From assembly GCA_945861605.1 (NCBI GenBank), contig CAMAVG010000056.1, positions 1-6,161 of the forward strand: 6,161 bases of DNA, in the 5' to 3' direction. The position numbers and the translations under genes were made by a program. This document shows positions 1-5,759 of the stretch, in pieces (the first letter of the stretch is position 1; each line of letters starts with the position of its first letter). Origin of the DNA: Rickettsia typhi (GTDB lineage Bacteria > Pseudomonadota > Alphaproteobacteria > Rickettsiales > Deianiraeaceae). Below the pieces are notes generated by a model. It did not search any database and had not been told where the DNA came from. It was given only the letters and a program-made list of their open reading frames with translations.

Positions 1-1030
1 AATGTTTATTGCGATATGTCTTTAAAATTTTCTTTATTTCCCTTCTTTTGCCAATCTCTTCAAGCGCTTTCCAGCAATTGAGTTCTTTTCTATCAACTCC
101 AAGATTACCATTTCGTGGTTTAAATGTGTTCGTCCAAATGTTGTTCATAATTCCTGTTGAAAGTGCTCCAACAGTTAGAAGAACAATTCCTGCAATTAAT
201 GCACCAAGCCCTGGAATTACACTAATAATAGATAAAAATAAAACAATTGCCCCAGCTGTAAAAATTAAAAAACCAAGTGCGTTTGCACTGTAAAATTTCC
301 TTTTTGTTTTTGTAATTTGATTTACCTTTTTCGTGCCAACAATTTCAAGCGGCTTAATTGCAAGGTTTTCAGGCAAAATTCTATTCCATGTTTTTATCAA
401 ATCATAGACATTCCTTCCTGTTTGGCAGGCAGAATAAGCCCCAATTACAGGCAATGCCCACGGTGAATGCCATATCGCAGAACTGAGGACGATGCCAGAT
501 GCCGCACCATTAATAACCCCTGGAACAACAAGGTTGAAGTCTGTATCAAACTTTGAATGCTTAAGGCAATTTTTAAAAGCTTCAAGCCTTTCAACAACCG
601 AAGCATTACCTTCCTTACGATATTTTGCAATATCTTTTTCAACACCTTCAATTACATTATTTAGCTTTTTTCTTGTATTGATTGTACCTTTGATATTTCT
701 GTACGCAGCAGTTAAGCCGACAACAGAAAGAGGGCCTGAAATTCCTAAGAATATTCCCCAATGAGATGCACTTGAAAAATCTGCTAAACCGCCTGCAAGG
801 TTGTGTCCGTGCTCTCCACCTGCTGCCCCGCCATCACCAGTACCTTCTTTTCCAATTTCACTAATTGCCGTTGCAACTTCGTCAAGATCAATTCCTGCCG
901 CACAGCAAGGGCACCCTTCATCACTAATTTTTAACCCACCTTTTTCCGTGTAAGCTTTTCCGAGTTCTAGCTTGATGTGAGAATGATCTCCATGTTTATG
1001 CTCTTCAAGATTAAAAACAGGGTTGTTCAT
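1..1030 (-). CDS. Unrecognised membrane protein with His/Cys-rich N-terminus (3' end outside window)
   Basis: An open frame of 343 codons starts at ATG 1030 and has no stop before the left edge, so the C-terminus is missing. I do not recognise the family. Residues 9-18 are charged and His-rich (EEHKHGDHSH). Residues 39-43 read GCPCC, and a Gly-rich stretch with HGH follows at 64-81. A hydrophobic segment lies at about 92-109, then a charged helix-like stretch (about 111-160, many Lys and Glu). A moderately hydrophobic Gly/Ala-rich region follows at about 166-203. A long strongly hydrophobic region at 249-295, with a PGLG turn at 273-276, looks like a membrane hairpin. There is no cleavable signal peptide. 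The His and Cys clusters could bind metal; this is inference. A near-consensus promoter and iron-box-like repeats lie directly upstream, so the gene is probably transcribed separately from hldE. No Shine-Dalgarno is visible. A secreted effector with a membrane hairpin is an alternative reading. Confidence 0.8.
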   Translation of the reverse strand, partial: MNNPVFNLEEHKHGDHSHIKLELGKAYTEKGGLKISDEGCPCCAAGIDLDEVATAISEIGKEGTGDGGAAGGEHGHNLAGGLADFSSASHWGIFLGISGPLSVVGLTAAYRNIKGTINTRKKLNNVIEGVEKDIAKYRKEGNASVVERLEAFKNCLKHSKFDTDFNLVVPGVINGAASGIVLSSAIWHSPWALPVIGAYSACQTGRNVYDLIKTWNRILPENLAIKPLEIVGTKKVNQITKTKRKFYSANALGFLIFTAGAIVLFLSIISVIPGLGALIAGIVLLTVGALSTGIMNNIWTNTFKPRNGNLGVDRKELNCWKALEEIGKRREIKKILKTYRNKH

Positions 1031-1035
1031 TATAT

Positions 1036-1058
1036 TGATAATAGATTATCAATTATCA
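1036..1058 (-). promoter_or_regulatory. Candidate operator: three TGATAAT heptamers resembling a Fur box
   Basis: On the minus strand two TGATAAT heptamers lie back to back (1058-1052 and 1051-1045). A CT dinucleotide follows, then an inverted copy, ATTATCA (1042-1036). The last two copies form part of a perfect inverted repeat with 9-base arms and a 2-base centre (1034-1053). The first copy overlaps the -10 hexamer and the rest spans the predicted start site, an ideal place for repression. The classical Fur box is built from GATAAT units in the same direct, direct, inverted order, though with slightly different spacing. The 2-base centre is too short for an RNA hairpin loop, favouring a protein-binding DNA site. 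Mur, MntR or an unrelated repressor would be alternatives. AT-rich composition raises the chance of coincidence. Confidence 0.5.
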
Positions 1059-1083
1059 TATAATAAAAGCTAAAGGATGTCAA
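1055..1083 (-). promoter_or_regulatory. Sigma-70-type promoter for the gene starting at 1030
   Basis: On the minus strand, a perfect TTGACA (-35, 1083-1078) is followed by exactly 17 bases and then TATGAT (-10, 1060-1055), which differs from consensus by one base. The predicted start site is near 1048, giving a leader of about 18 bases before the ATG at 1030. The -35 begins 20 bases past the hldE stop codon, so the downstream gene can be transcribed independently of the operon. This is the best promoter match I found in the window. Confidence 0.75.
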
Positions 1084-1103
1084 GTGTGAAATTTGGAAAA
1101 TTT

Positions 1104-2465
1104 TTATTTCCTCAGCTTTTCAATAATTTTTGTTGTGGAAAAGCCGTCGACGAAATCAATTACAACCGTTTGTTTGGCGATGTCAAACCCGACGATTTTC
1201 TCCGCTTTGTAGTCTCCCCCTTTTGCAAGAACGGCTGGTTGAATTTGTTTAATCAGTTCGTAAGGCGTTTCGTCTTCAAATGGAATTACAAAGCTGACAG
1301 ATTCCAACCCCGCAAGAATTTCCATGCGGGAATCCAAATCGTTCACGGGGCGTGAATTTCCTTTGAGAATTCGAACGGAGGCATCGGAATTTACACCAAC
1401 GATCAACACATCGCCAAGTTCCCGTGCTTTTGCTAAATATTTCACATGACCCTTGTGCAGGATATCAAAACAGCCATTTGTGAAAACAACTTTTTTACCG
1501 GCAATTTCGTTTTTGATATCATCAAAGTTTTGCACGATTTTCGTTTTTTCTTGGTGGAGTTCCTGTCTTGTGACAAAACTTGTTCCCAATTTTGAAACGA
1601 CGATTGAAGCCGCCTTGTTTGCAAGTTCAACCGCTTTTGAAAACTCAATTTCATTTTGAAGACAATAAGCAATTGTGGAAATTACGGTGTCGCCTGCTCC
1701 CGTGACATCAATGACATCCTTGGCAATTGCGTGGGATATTTTCACTTTTTCGTTTTCAAAATATGCAATTCCTTTTTCTGAAAGCGTTACAAGCGGAACT
1801 TCGATGAAGTTTTTCATCAATAAAAATGCTTGCTCAATTTCTTGCGGGGAGGAAATCTTCATTTGTAGCAAGCTTTCAAGTTCTGATTTATTCGGAGTTA
1901 TGCAATAGCAACCTTTGAAAATGGAGATATCTGTCTTTTTTGGGTCGCAAATAACTTTAACGCCATTCGTGTTTGCAATTGCAATTATTTCACGAATAAG
2001 TTCCGGCGTGCAAACACCTTTGTTGTAGTCTGAAATTAAAATGACGCAATATTTTGAAATATTTTTTTTTATTATTTCAAGAATTTCGTCGTGGGTGTCT
2101 TGTTCAATGTTGTGTGAATCTTCGGTGTCAATTCTTAAAACCTGATGCCTGTTTGCAAGAATCCGGTTTTTTACAGTTGCATTTCGGTTTTGCTCTTTGA
2201 TTAAAAACGGTGTGCAATTTGTGATTTCAGAAATTTTTTTTTCAATTGTCTTGGAGTTTTCATCAAAGCCAATGACGGAAATGAAATCGGTTGCAACGCC
2301 CAAATGTTCAAGATTCACAAGGTTGTTGCCTGCTCCTCCAAGTGCAATCACTTCGTGAGTTTTTCGCACAACTTGAACGGGTGCCTCGGGAGAAATTCGA
2401 CTACAAGTGCCATGAGTATTGATATCGAGCATGACATCGCCAATTAAAAGAACTTTGAGTTGCAT
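1104..2465 (-). CDS. hldE: Bifunctional D-beta-D-heptose 7-phosphate kinase / heptose 1-phosphate adenylyltransferase
   Basis: The cytoplasmic HldE phosphorylates heptose 7-phosphate at C1 and, after GmhB dephosphorylation, transfers AMP to give ADP-heptose for the LPS inner core. Residues 1-310 form a ribokinase/PfkB-type kinase: SRISPEAPVQVV at 22-33 is typical of HldE, GGAGNN at 43-48 is the N-terminal PfkB signature, and DVTGAGD at 253-259 carries the catalytic Asp and anion hole. Residues 325-453 are the nucleotidyltransferase domain: FTNGCFDILHKGH at 328-340 contains the HxGH motif, with AKGGDYK at 414-420 and the family's GFSTTKII ending at 441-448. At 453 residues it is close to the E. 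coli enzyme (477), with a shorter N-terminus. Both domains look intact. ATG 2465 begins one base after the waaC stop, indicating co-transcription with the enzyme that uses its product. A run of nine A residues on the coding strand (2062-2070) is the only oddity. Confidence 0.97.
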   Translation of the reverse strand: MQLKVLLIGDVMLDINTHGTCSRISPEAPVQVVRKTHEVIALGGAGNNLVNLEHLGVATDFISVIGFDENSKTIEKKISEITNCTPFLIKEQNRNATVKNRILANRHQVLRIDTEDSHNIEQDTHDEILEIIKKNISKYCVILISDYNKGVCTPELIREIIAIANTNGVKVICDPKKTDISIFKGCYCITPNKSELESLLQMKISSPQEIEQAFLLMKNFIEVPLVTLSEKGIAYFENEKVKISHAIAKDVIDVTGAGDTVISTIAYCLQNEIEFSKAVELANKAASIVVSKLGTSFVTRQELHQEKTKIVQNFDDIKNEIAGKKVVFTNGCFDILHKGHVKYLAKARELGDVLIVGVNSDASVRILKGNSRPVNDLDSRMEILAGLESVSFVIPFEDETPYELIKQIQPAVLAKGGDYKAEKIVGFDIAKQTVVIDFVDGFSTTKIIEKLRK

Positions 2466-2466
2466 A

Positions 2467-3441
2467 CTATATGTTTAAAAATGCTAGCTCTTGAATGATT
2501 TCACGGGGCGGGATTTTATTGACATCGCCGTTGCCTTGAAGTGGGATTGAGTGTCGGGCGTTGATCCAAGTGCGGTACGAAGGTGTTGGACCGTAAAGCG
2601 TAATATTTGGAATTCCAAGTGCGGAAGCCATGTGAAGAACGCCGGTATCTGCACCAATGACGCAGTGCATTTTTGTCAAAAGACCTTTGATGTTCTCCAA
2701 ACTAAGGTTGCCAACAATGTGAACTTTTCCCCTGTTTTTTGCAATTTCATTACACAAATCTTTTTCTTGAAGATTTCCATATAAAAGAGTGACATTGTAA
2801 TTATTCAGATATGTTATCAATTCTTGCCAGTTTTTTTCTGAGTAGTTTTTGGTCGTTGTGCTTGAAGATGGGAATATTAGAATGTGCGGTTTTGATGTTG
2901 TCTTTTCTTTTATTTGTGAAACATTTGTAATGTCGTGGGATCTCCTTGTATATAAATACGGAATTGCGACTTGCCCAAGGTTTCCTTGTATTTCAAGGGC
3001 ATCGTTGACTAGCTGAAGATTTCTTCGGTAAACATTGGTGTGAAGCGGTGTGTGTGAGTGATAGTTGTAAAGCTTATTTGCGAGGAAATCACGAGTATTC
3101 TTAAAACCCCACAAACGGTCATTCACGCACAATGCTTTTGCAATAATTGATGATTTCAAAGAACCCTGAAGATCGATAACGACATCGTATAACTCCTCCT
3201 TCCCTTTTTTGCGAAGTTGAATTAATTGTTTAACAAATTGCCACTTTTTTTTGCTTGCACCCTTGGAAATGACATCGAAAACTTTGCTGATGAAAATGTT
3301 TTCACCAATGATATCCGTGAATTTTTTGTCGCAATACCAGTGAATTGTTGCATGCGGGATATGGCTTCGGATTATTTCAGGAAGAAATGCGCTGTGTGCG
3401 ATATCGCCTATTGATGATGTCTTGATAATGCAAATTTTCAT
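2467..3441 (-). CDS. waaC: Lipopolysaccharide heptosyltransferase I
   Basis: This GT9-family glycosyltransferase transfers the first L-glycero-D-manno-heptose from ADP-heptose to Kdo2-lipid A at the cytoplasmic face of the inner membrane. The N-terminal KTSSIGD at 7-13 matches the WaaC pattern ending in the catalytic Asp13. VVIDLQGSLKSS at 87-98 is the conserved acceptor-domain strand. The stretch KNYSEKNWQELI at 198-209 opens the C-terminal domain, with K198 near the position of the substrate-binding Lys. GADTGVLHMASALG at 263-276 followed by NITLYGPT at 279-286 is the ADP-heptose binding signature. Its 324 residues match the E. coli enzyme (319). Start ATG 3441 lies 2 bases after the virB9 stop, and its own stop TAG is 1 base before hldE. 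Heptosyltransferase II (WaaF) is related, but the TSSIGD start and neighbouring hldE favour WaaC. Confidence 0.9.
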   Translation of the reverse strand: MKICIIKTSSIGDIAHSAFLPEIIRSHIPHATIHWYCDKKFTDIIGENIFISKVFDVISKGASKKKWQFVKQLIQLRKKGKEELYDVVIDLQGSLKSSIIAKALCVNDRLWGFKNTRDFLANKLYNYHSHTPLHTNVYRRNLQLVNDALEIQGNLGQVAIPYLYTRRSHDITNVSQIKEKTTSKPHILIFPSSSTTTKNYSEKNWQELITYLNNYNVTLLYGNLQEKDLCNEIAKNRGKVHIVGNLSLENIKGLLTKMHCVIGADTGVLHMASALGIPNITLYGPTPSYRTWINARHSIPLQGNGDVNKIPPREIIQELAFLNI

Positions 3442-3443
3442 TC

Positions 3444-4280
3444 TTATTTTTGGTTAACTTTTAAATCGTTGTAAACATAATTTTCGTATACTCCATTTTT
3501 TATGTGGAATTTTGCGTGAACACCGGAAACGACGATGAAGTCTCCAACTTGTTTGTTGGACATAAGTGTGCGTTTGCCTTTTGTTGCGATTGAATAAATT
3601 TTTATTGTTGGATCGTTTGTTCTGAACCTGAAGAATGTGTCTTTTCTGTCATCGAAAATTTCAACAGGTGTTGAAGAATTGTATTCACCGACGAAGCTGT
3701 AGTTTAGGTTGATCGCAATGCGTTCTTTGGATTTTTCCTCAACAGTGTTTGGTAAATCGGTGTTTCCAACGCTTTGTGCAGCAAGGTTTCCAACGGATTT
3801 AATCGTTGAGGAGATTTTGTTGTCTTTGGCGGAAATGTATTCGTTCATGCTGTATTTTGATTCATCGATTGGAGTTTGTGGATAAAAAAACCGCACAACA
3901 TGGATTACATCGAAATCTTGGTCGGAAGATGTGACATCGGATTGGAGGTCGAAGTAATATGTGCGTTTGTTTGTGATGATTGTAAGGTTTGTTTTTGTTC
4001 CAATTTGAAGTGGCTTTATAAAGAGGCGTCTATCAATTGGTGTGAGTTTCCAAGGGTATGGGTCGCCAACTGAAATGAGTTCAACGACTTCATCAAGCGA
4101 GAATTCTACAATGGATTGAAATCCCATTTTAAGGTTGAGGGTGTAGATCTCATTTGGATTGTAGACCATCGTCCTGATTCTACTATCAATGTTCACAGGA
4201 GTATTCACATTGGCAAATGAATGGTTGGAAAGCATTATTAAAGCCACAACATTAACAAACGCATGTATTATTTTTTTCAT
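3444..4280 (-). CDS. virB9: Type IV secretion system outer-membrane core protein VirB9
   Basis: VirB9 forms, with VirB7 and VirB10, the core complex that crosses periplasm and outer membrane. Residues 1-23 are a Sec signal peptide (MKKI start, hydrophobic VNVVALIML, SFA before the cut). The N-terminal VirB9 domain follows: DSRIRTMVYNPNEIY at 32-46, DEVVELISVGDPYPW at 63-77, LFIKP at 86-90 and TNLTIITNKRTYYFDL at 97-112. A low-complexity linker spans about 136-188. The C-terminal domain is present: LNYSFVGE at 192-199, PVEIFDDRKDTFFRF at 205-219 (the family usually has DDG, here DDR) and VVSGVHAKFHIKNG at 250-263. At 278 residues it has both domains, unlike truncated VirB9 paralogues known in Rickettsiales. 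Its ATG overlaps the virB8 stop by 4 bases (ATGA), typical of coupled partners. TrbG or CagX homology cannot be excluded by eye. Confidence 0.92.
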   Translation of the reverse strand: MKKIIHAFVNVVALIMLSNHSFANVNTPVNIDSRIRTMVYNPNEIYTLNLKMGFQSIVEFSLDEVVELISVGDPYPWKLTPIDRRLFIKPLQIGTKTNLTIITNKRTYYFDLQSDVTSSDQDFDVIHVVRFFYPQTPIDESKYSMNEYISAKDNKISSTIKSVGNLAAQSVGNTDLPNTVEEKSKERIAINLNYSFVGEYNSSTPVEIFDDRKDTFFRFRTNDPTIKIYSIATKGKRTLMSNKQVGDFIVVSGVHAKFHIKNGVYENYVYNDLKVNQK

Positions 4281-5011
4281 ATTCCATCTATCACTTCTTC
4301 GTTTTCTTCTTCAAACAGCTTTTCTTCGGTAAGGGTGTATGAATCAACCTTAAAACCAAGGGGGTTGATCTGTATTTCGCCTGCCGTCATTTCATTTGTT
4401 TCAAGTTTGTAATGAAGTTTAATTTGGAAGTGTGAGACAGATTTAGCTTCACCAAATGAAGAATTAACTTTCTTTGCAATGCGAATGTTTGCAATGTTTT
4501 CCTTTGGATTATGAGCAATGTTCTTGATTGAGACATCGACGCGACTATCCGGACCGAACAAGGCTTCAGGATTATTTTTTTCATTGCTTATGACAAACTT
4601 CCTGAATGTTTGGTAGACCTCCGCTGTGGACATAATTCGCACGGTTGTTGTGGTTTCATACTTAAATGTGGCGAAATCGTAGCCTTCGCGTGCTTTGATA
4701 TACTTTTCAATGAAGTATTCAATAATAGGTGCGTTTGCCGAAGCGTATTCTTTCACTGATTGCGATGGAATTGCGACGGGCATTTTGTCTGCATTATTAA
4801 CAGAAATGACATATGGTTCGATTGCATTTTTTTCAACCATTGATTTTATGACGATCATCGCGAAAATGACGCCAATCATTGATATTATGGATAGTATTAC
4901 GAAGAAATTGCGTTGTATTGTGACAAAGGAGTTGCGGTCTTTGTTCCAATCGTTTTTAACTTGGTTGTGAACCTTTGCGTTTGGCGAAGATAAACCTTTT
5001 TTTTTATTCAT
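4277..5011 (-). CDS. virB8: Type IV secretion system inner-membrane protein VirB8
   Basis: VirB8 is a bitopic inner-membrane assembly factor whose periplasmic domain contacts VirB9 and VirB10. Numbered from ATG 5011, the 244-residue protein has a basic, Asn/Lys-rich cytoplasmic tail (1-34) and one transmembrane segment (about 36-59, FFVILSIISMIGVIFAMIVI). EPYVISVN follows at 65-72, the usual start of the periplasmic domain. The NTF2-like fold region covers about 85-228 and includes the conserved NPLGFKVDSY at 216-225 near its end. The acidic tail EEENEEVIDGI is probably disordered. The frame stays open upstream to a TTG at 5047, which would add 12 residues and overlap leuD by 44 bases. I prefer ATG 5011, which overlaps leuD by 8 bases and gives the usual family length. 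Nine A residues on the coding strand right after the start (5005-4997) encode Lys-Lys-Lys and may be prone to slippage. Confidence 0.93.
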   Translation of the reverse strand: MNKKKGLSSPNAKVHNQVKNDWNKDRNSFVTIQRNFFVILSIISMIGVIFAMIVIKSMVEKNAIEPYVISVNNADKMPVAIPSQSVKEYASANAPIIEYFIEKYIKAREGYDFATFKYETTTTVRIMSTAEVYQTFRKFVISNEKNNPEALFGPDSRVDVSIKNIAHNPKENIANIRIAKKVNSSFGEAKSVSHFQIKLHYKLETNEMTAGEIQINPLGFKVDSYTLTEEKLFEEENEEVIDGI

Positions 5012-5615
5012 AGATCCATGGTCGTGTTTGGCGGTCTTGCTCTTCAAATTTATCGATCAAATTTGAGTGTTGTAATGTTTCGGTAATGTCGTCCAGCCCT
5101 TCTATGAGGATTTTTTTTCTTTGCGGGGTAATTTCAAACTTAAGAACAAAATTTCCGTTTTCCGCTTCAACCGTTTGCTTTTCAAGGTTGACAACAAACG
5201 AGGTGTTTTCTTTTTTTATGTAATTTTTTAAAGCATCGGTTTCGTCTTTTGAAAGAACGATTGGCAAAATTCCGTTTTTGAAACAGTTGCCGTGGAAGAT
5301 ATCTGCAAATGAGTTCGCAATTACAACTTTAATTCCAAAATCCGTGATTGCCCAAGGTGCGTGTTCACGGCTTGAACCACAGCCAAAGTTTGAACCGGCA
5401 AGTAAAATTTTGGATTTCGCAAATTCCGATTTATTCAGAATGAATTCAGGGATGATTTGTTCTTGTTCGTTGTAACGCATTTCGTAGAAAAGTTTAGTTC
5501 CAAGCCCCGATTTCTTCAAAGTTTTCAAAAATTGCTTTGGGATAATCATGTCGGTATCAATGTTATCGATTTCAAGAACGGCAATGTTTGATTTAATTTC
5601 TTTGAATTTTTCCAT
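5004..5615 (-). CDS. leuD: 3-isopropylmalate dehydratase small subunit
   Basis: With the LeuC large subunit, LeuD forms the [4Fe-4S] isomerase converting 2-isopropylmalate to 3-isopropylmalate in leucine biosynthesis. LeuD supplies the swivelling aconitase domain. Visible motifs, numbered from ATG 5615: DNIDTDMIIPKQFL at 17-30, GSNFGCGSSREHAPWA at 74-89 (the substrate-binding SREHA loop), NSFADIFHGNCFKNGILPI at 101-119, and the C-terminal EGLDDITETL at 172-181. Its 203 residues match the bacterial LeuD length (about 200), not the shorter archaeal type. An in-frame ATG at 5639 would add 8 residues, but family members begin close to MEKF, so 5615 is preferred. There is no clear Shine-Dalgarno at either start. 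leuC, leuB and leuA are not in the window. The gene heads the leftward cluster and shares 8 bases with virB8. The related citraconate/homoaconitate small subunits are less likely. Confidence 0.95.
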   Translation of the reverse strand: MEKFKEIKSNIAVLEIDNIDTDMIIPKQFLKTLKKSGLGTKLFYEMRYNEQEQIIPEFILNKSEFAKSKILLAGSNFGCGSSREHAPWAITDFGIKVVIANSFADIFHGNCFKNGILPIVLSKDETDALKNYIKKENTSFVVNLEKQTVEAENGNFVLKFEITPQRKKILIEGLDDITETLQHSNLIDKFEEQDRQTRPWIYE

Positions 5616-5646
5616 AATTTTGATGCAAAATATATACATATTCCAT

Positions 5647-5675
5647 CAAATAAAAAATGTTTCATAAAAATGCAA
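5647..5675 (-). promoter_or_regulatory. Weak candidate promoter for the leuD operon
   Basis: On the minus strand TTGCAT (5675-5670) is followed by 17 bases and TATTTG (5652-5647). This puts a start site near 5640 and a leader of about 25 bases before the leuD ATG at 5615. The -10 matches only the first half of the consensus, and the region is so AT-rich that other placements are possible. I saw no leucine-rich leader peptide, attenuator hairpin or T-box, so leucine-responsive control by those routes is not supported. Confidence 0.25.
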
Positions 5676-5706
5676 GTTTTATTTTTTTCGAAAGATTTTA
5701 AAGCTC

Positions 5707-5736
5707 TTGACATTCATAAACACCGTTAATTACTTT
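5707..5736 (+). promoter_or_regulatory. Candidate promoter for the divergent kinase-like gene
   Basis: On the plus strand a perfect TTGACA (-35, 5707-5712) is followed by 18 bases and TACTTT (5731-5736). That -10 keeps the two most important first bases and the last T of TATAAT. The start site would be near 5743, giving a leader of about 17 bases before ATG 5760. A small inverted repeat, AATTAC with GTAATT (5728-5733 and 5741-5746, 7 bases between), overlaps the -10 and could be an operator. Such short AT-rich repeats are common by chance. Confidence 0.4.
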
Positions 5737-5759
5737 GTGTGTAATTTTTATCCAATTTG

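Larger units (their letters stand above)
1104..5615 (-). other. Predicted five-gene operon leuD-virB8-virB9-waaC-hldE
   Basis: All five genes run leftward with junctions of 8 bases overlap (leuD/virB8), 4 bases overlap (virB8/virB9), 2 bases gap (virB9/waaC) and 1 base gap (waaC/hldE). There is no room for internal promoters or terminators between genes, although promoters inside coding sequence cannot be ruled out. Transcription would start in the 5616-5759 intergenic region. No intrinsic terminator follows hldE, so readthrough into the gene at 1030 is possible unless Rho acts. The single-transcript reading is inferred from spacing. Confidence 0.7.
5616..5759. other. Divergent intergenic region between leuD and the kinase-like gene
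   Basis: This 144-base, very AT-rich stretch separates two divergent genes and must hold both promoters. A good rightward -35 (TTGACA at 5707) and a poorer leftward pair (5675-5647) are visible. I see no tRNA, conserved riboswitch fold, GC-rich hairpin or small ORF with a believable start here. Confidence 0.7.

Noticed and set aside
9..764. Plus-strand open frames at 9-293 and 492-764 and a minus-strand frame at 445-651
   Set aside because: All lie inside the continuous 343-codon minus-strand frame starting at 1030. They have no recognisable motifs, and the long frame has its own strong promoter.
1086..1103. AAATTT/AAATTT inverted repeat after hldE as a terminator
   Set aside because: The stem has no GC content and no proper U tract, so it would not form a stable intrinsic terminator.
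1077..1355. Plus-strand 92-residue frame antisense to the end of hldE
   Set aside because: It overlaps conserved HldE C-terminal motifs and has no family features; it is a shadow frame.
4695..4970. Plus-strand 91-residue hydrophobic frame
   Set aside because: It is antisense to the VirB8 transmembrane region, and its hydrophobicity is a by-product of that segment.
5615..5639. Upstream ATG at 5639 as the leuD start
   Set aside because: The extra eight residues (MYIFCIKI) are not typical of LeuD, and the MEKF start at 5615 matches family members.
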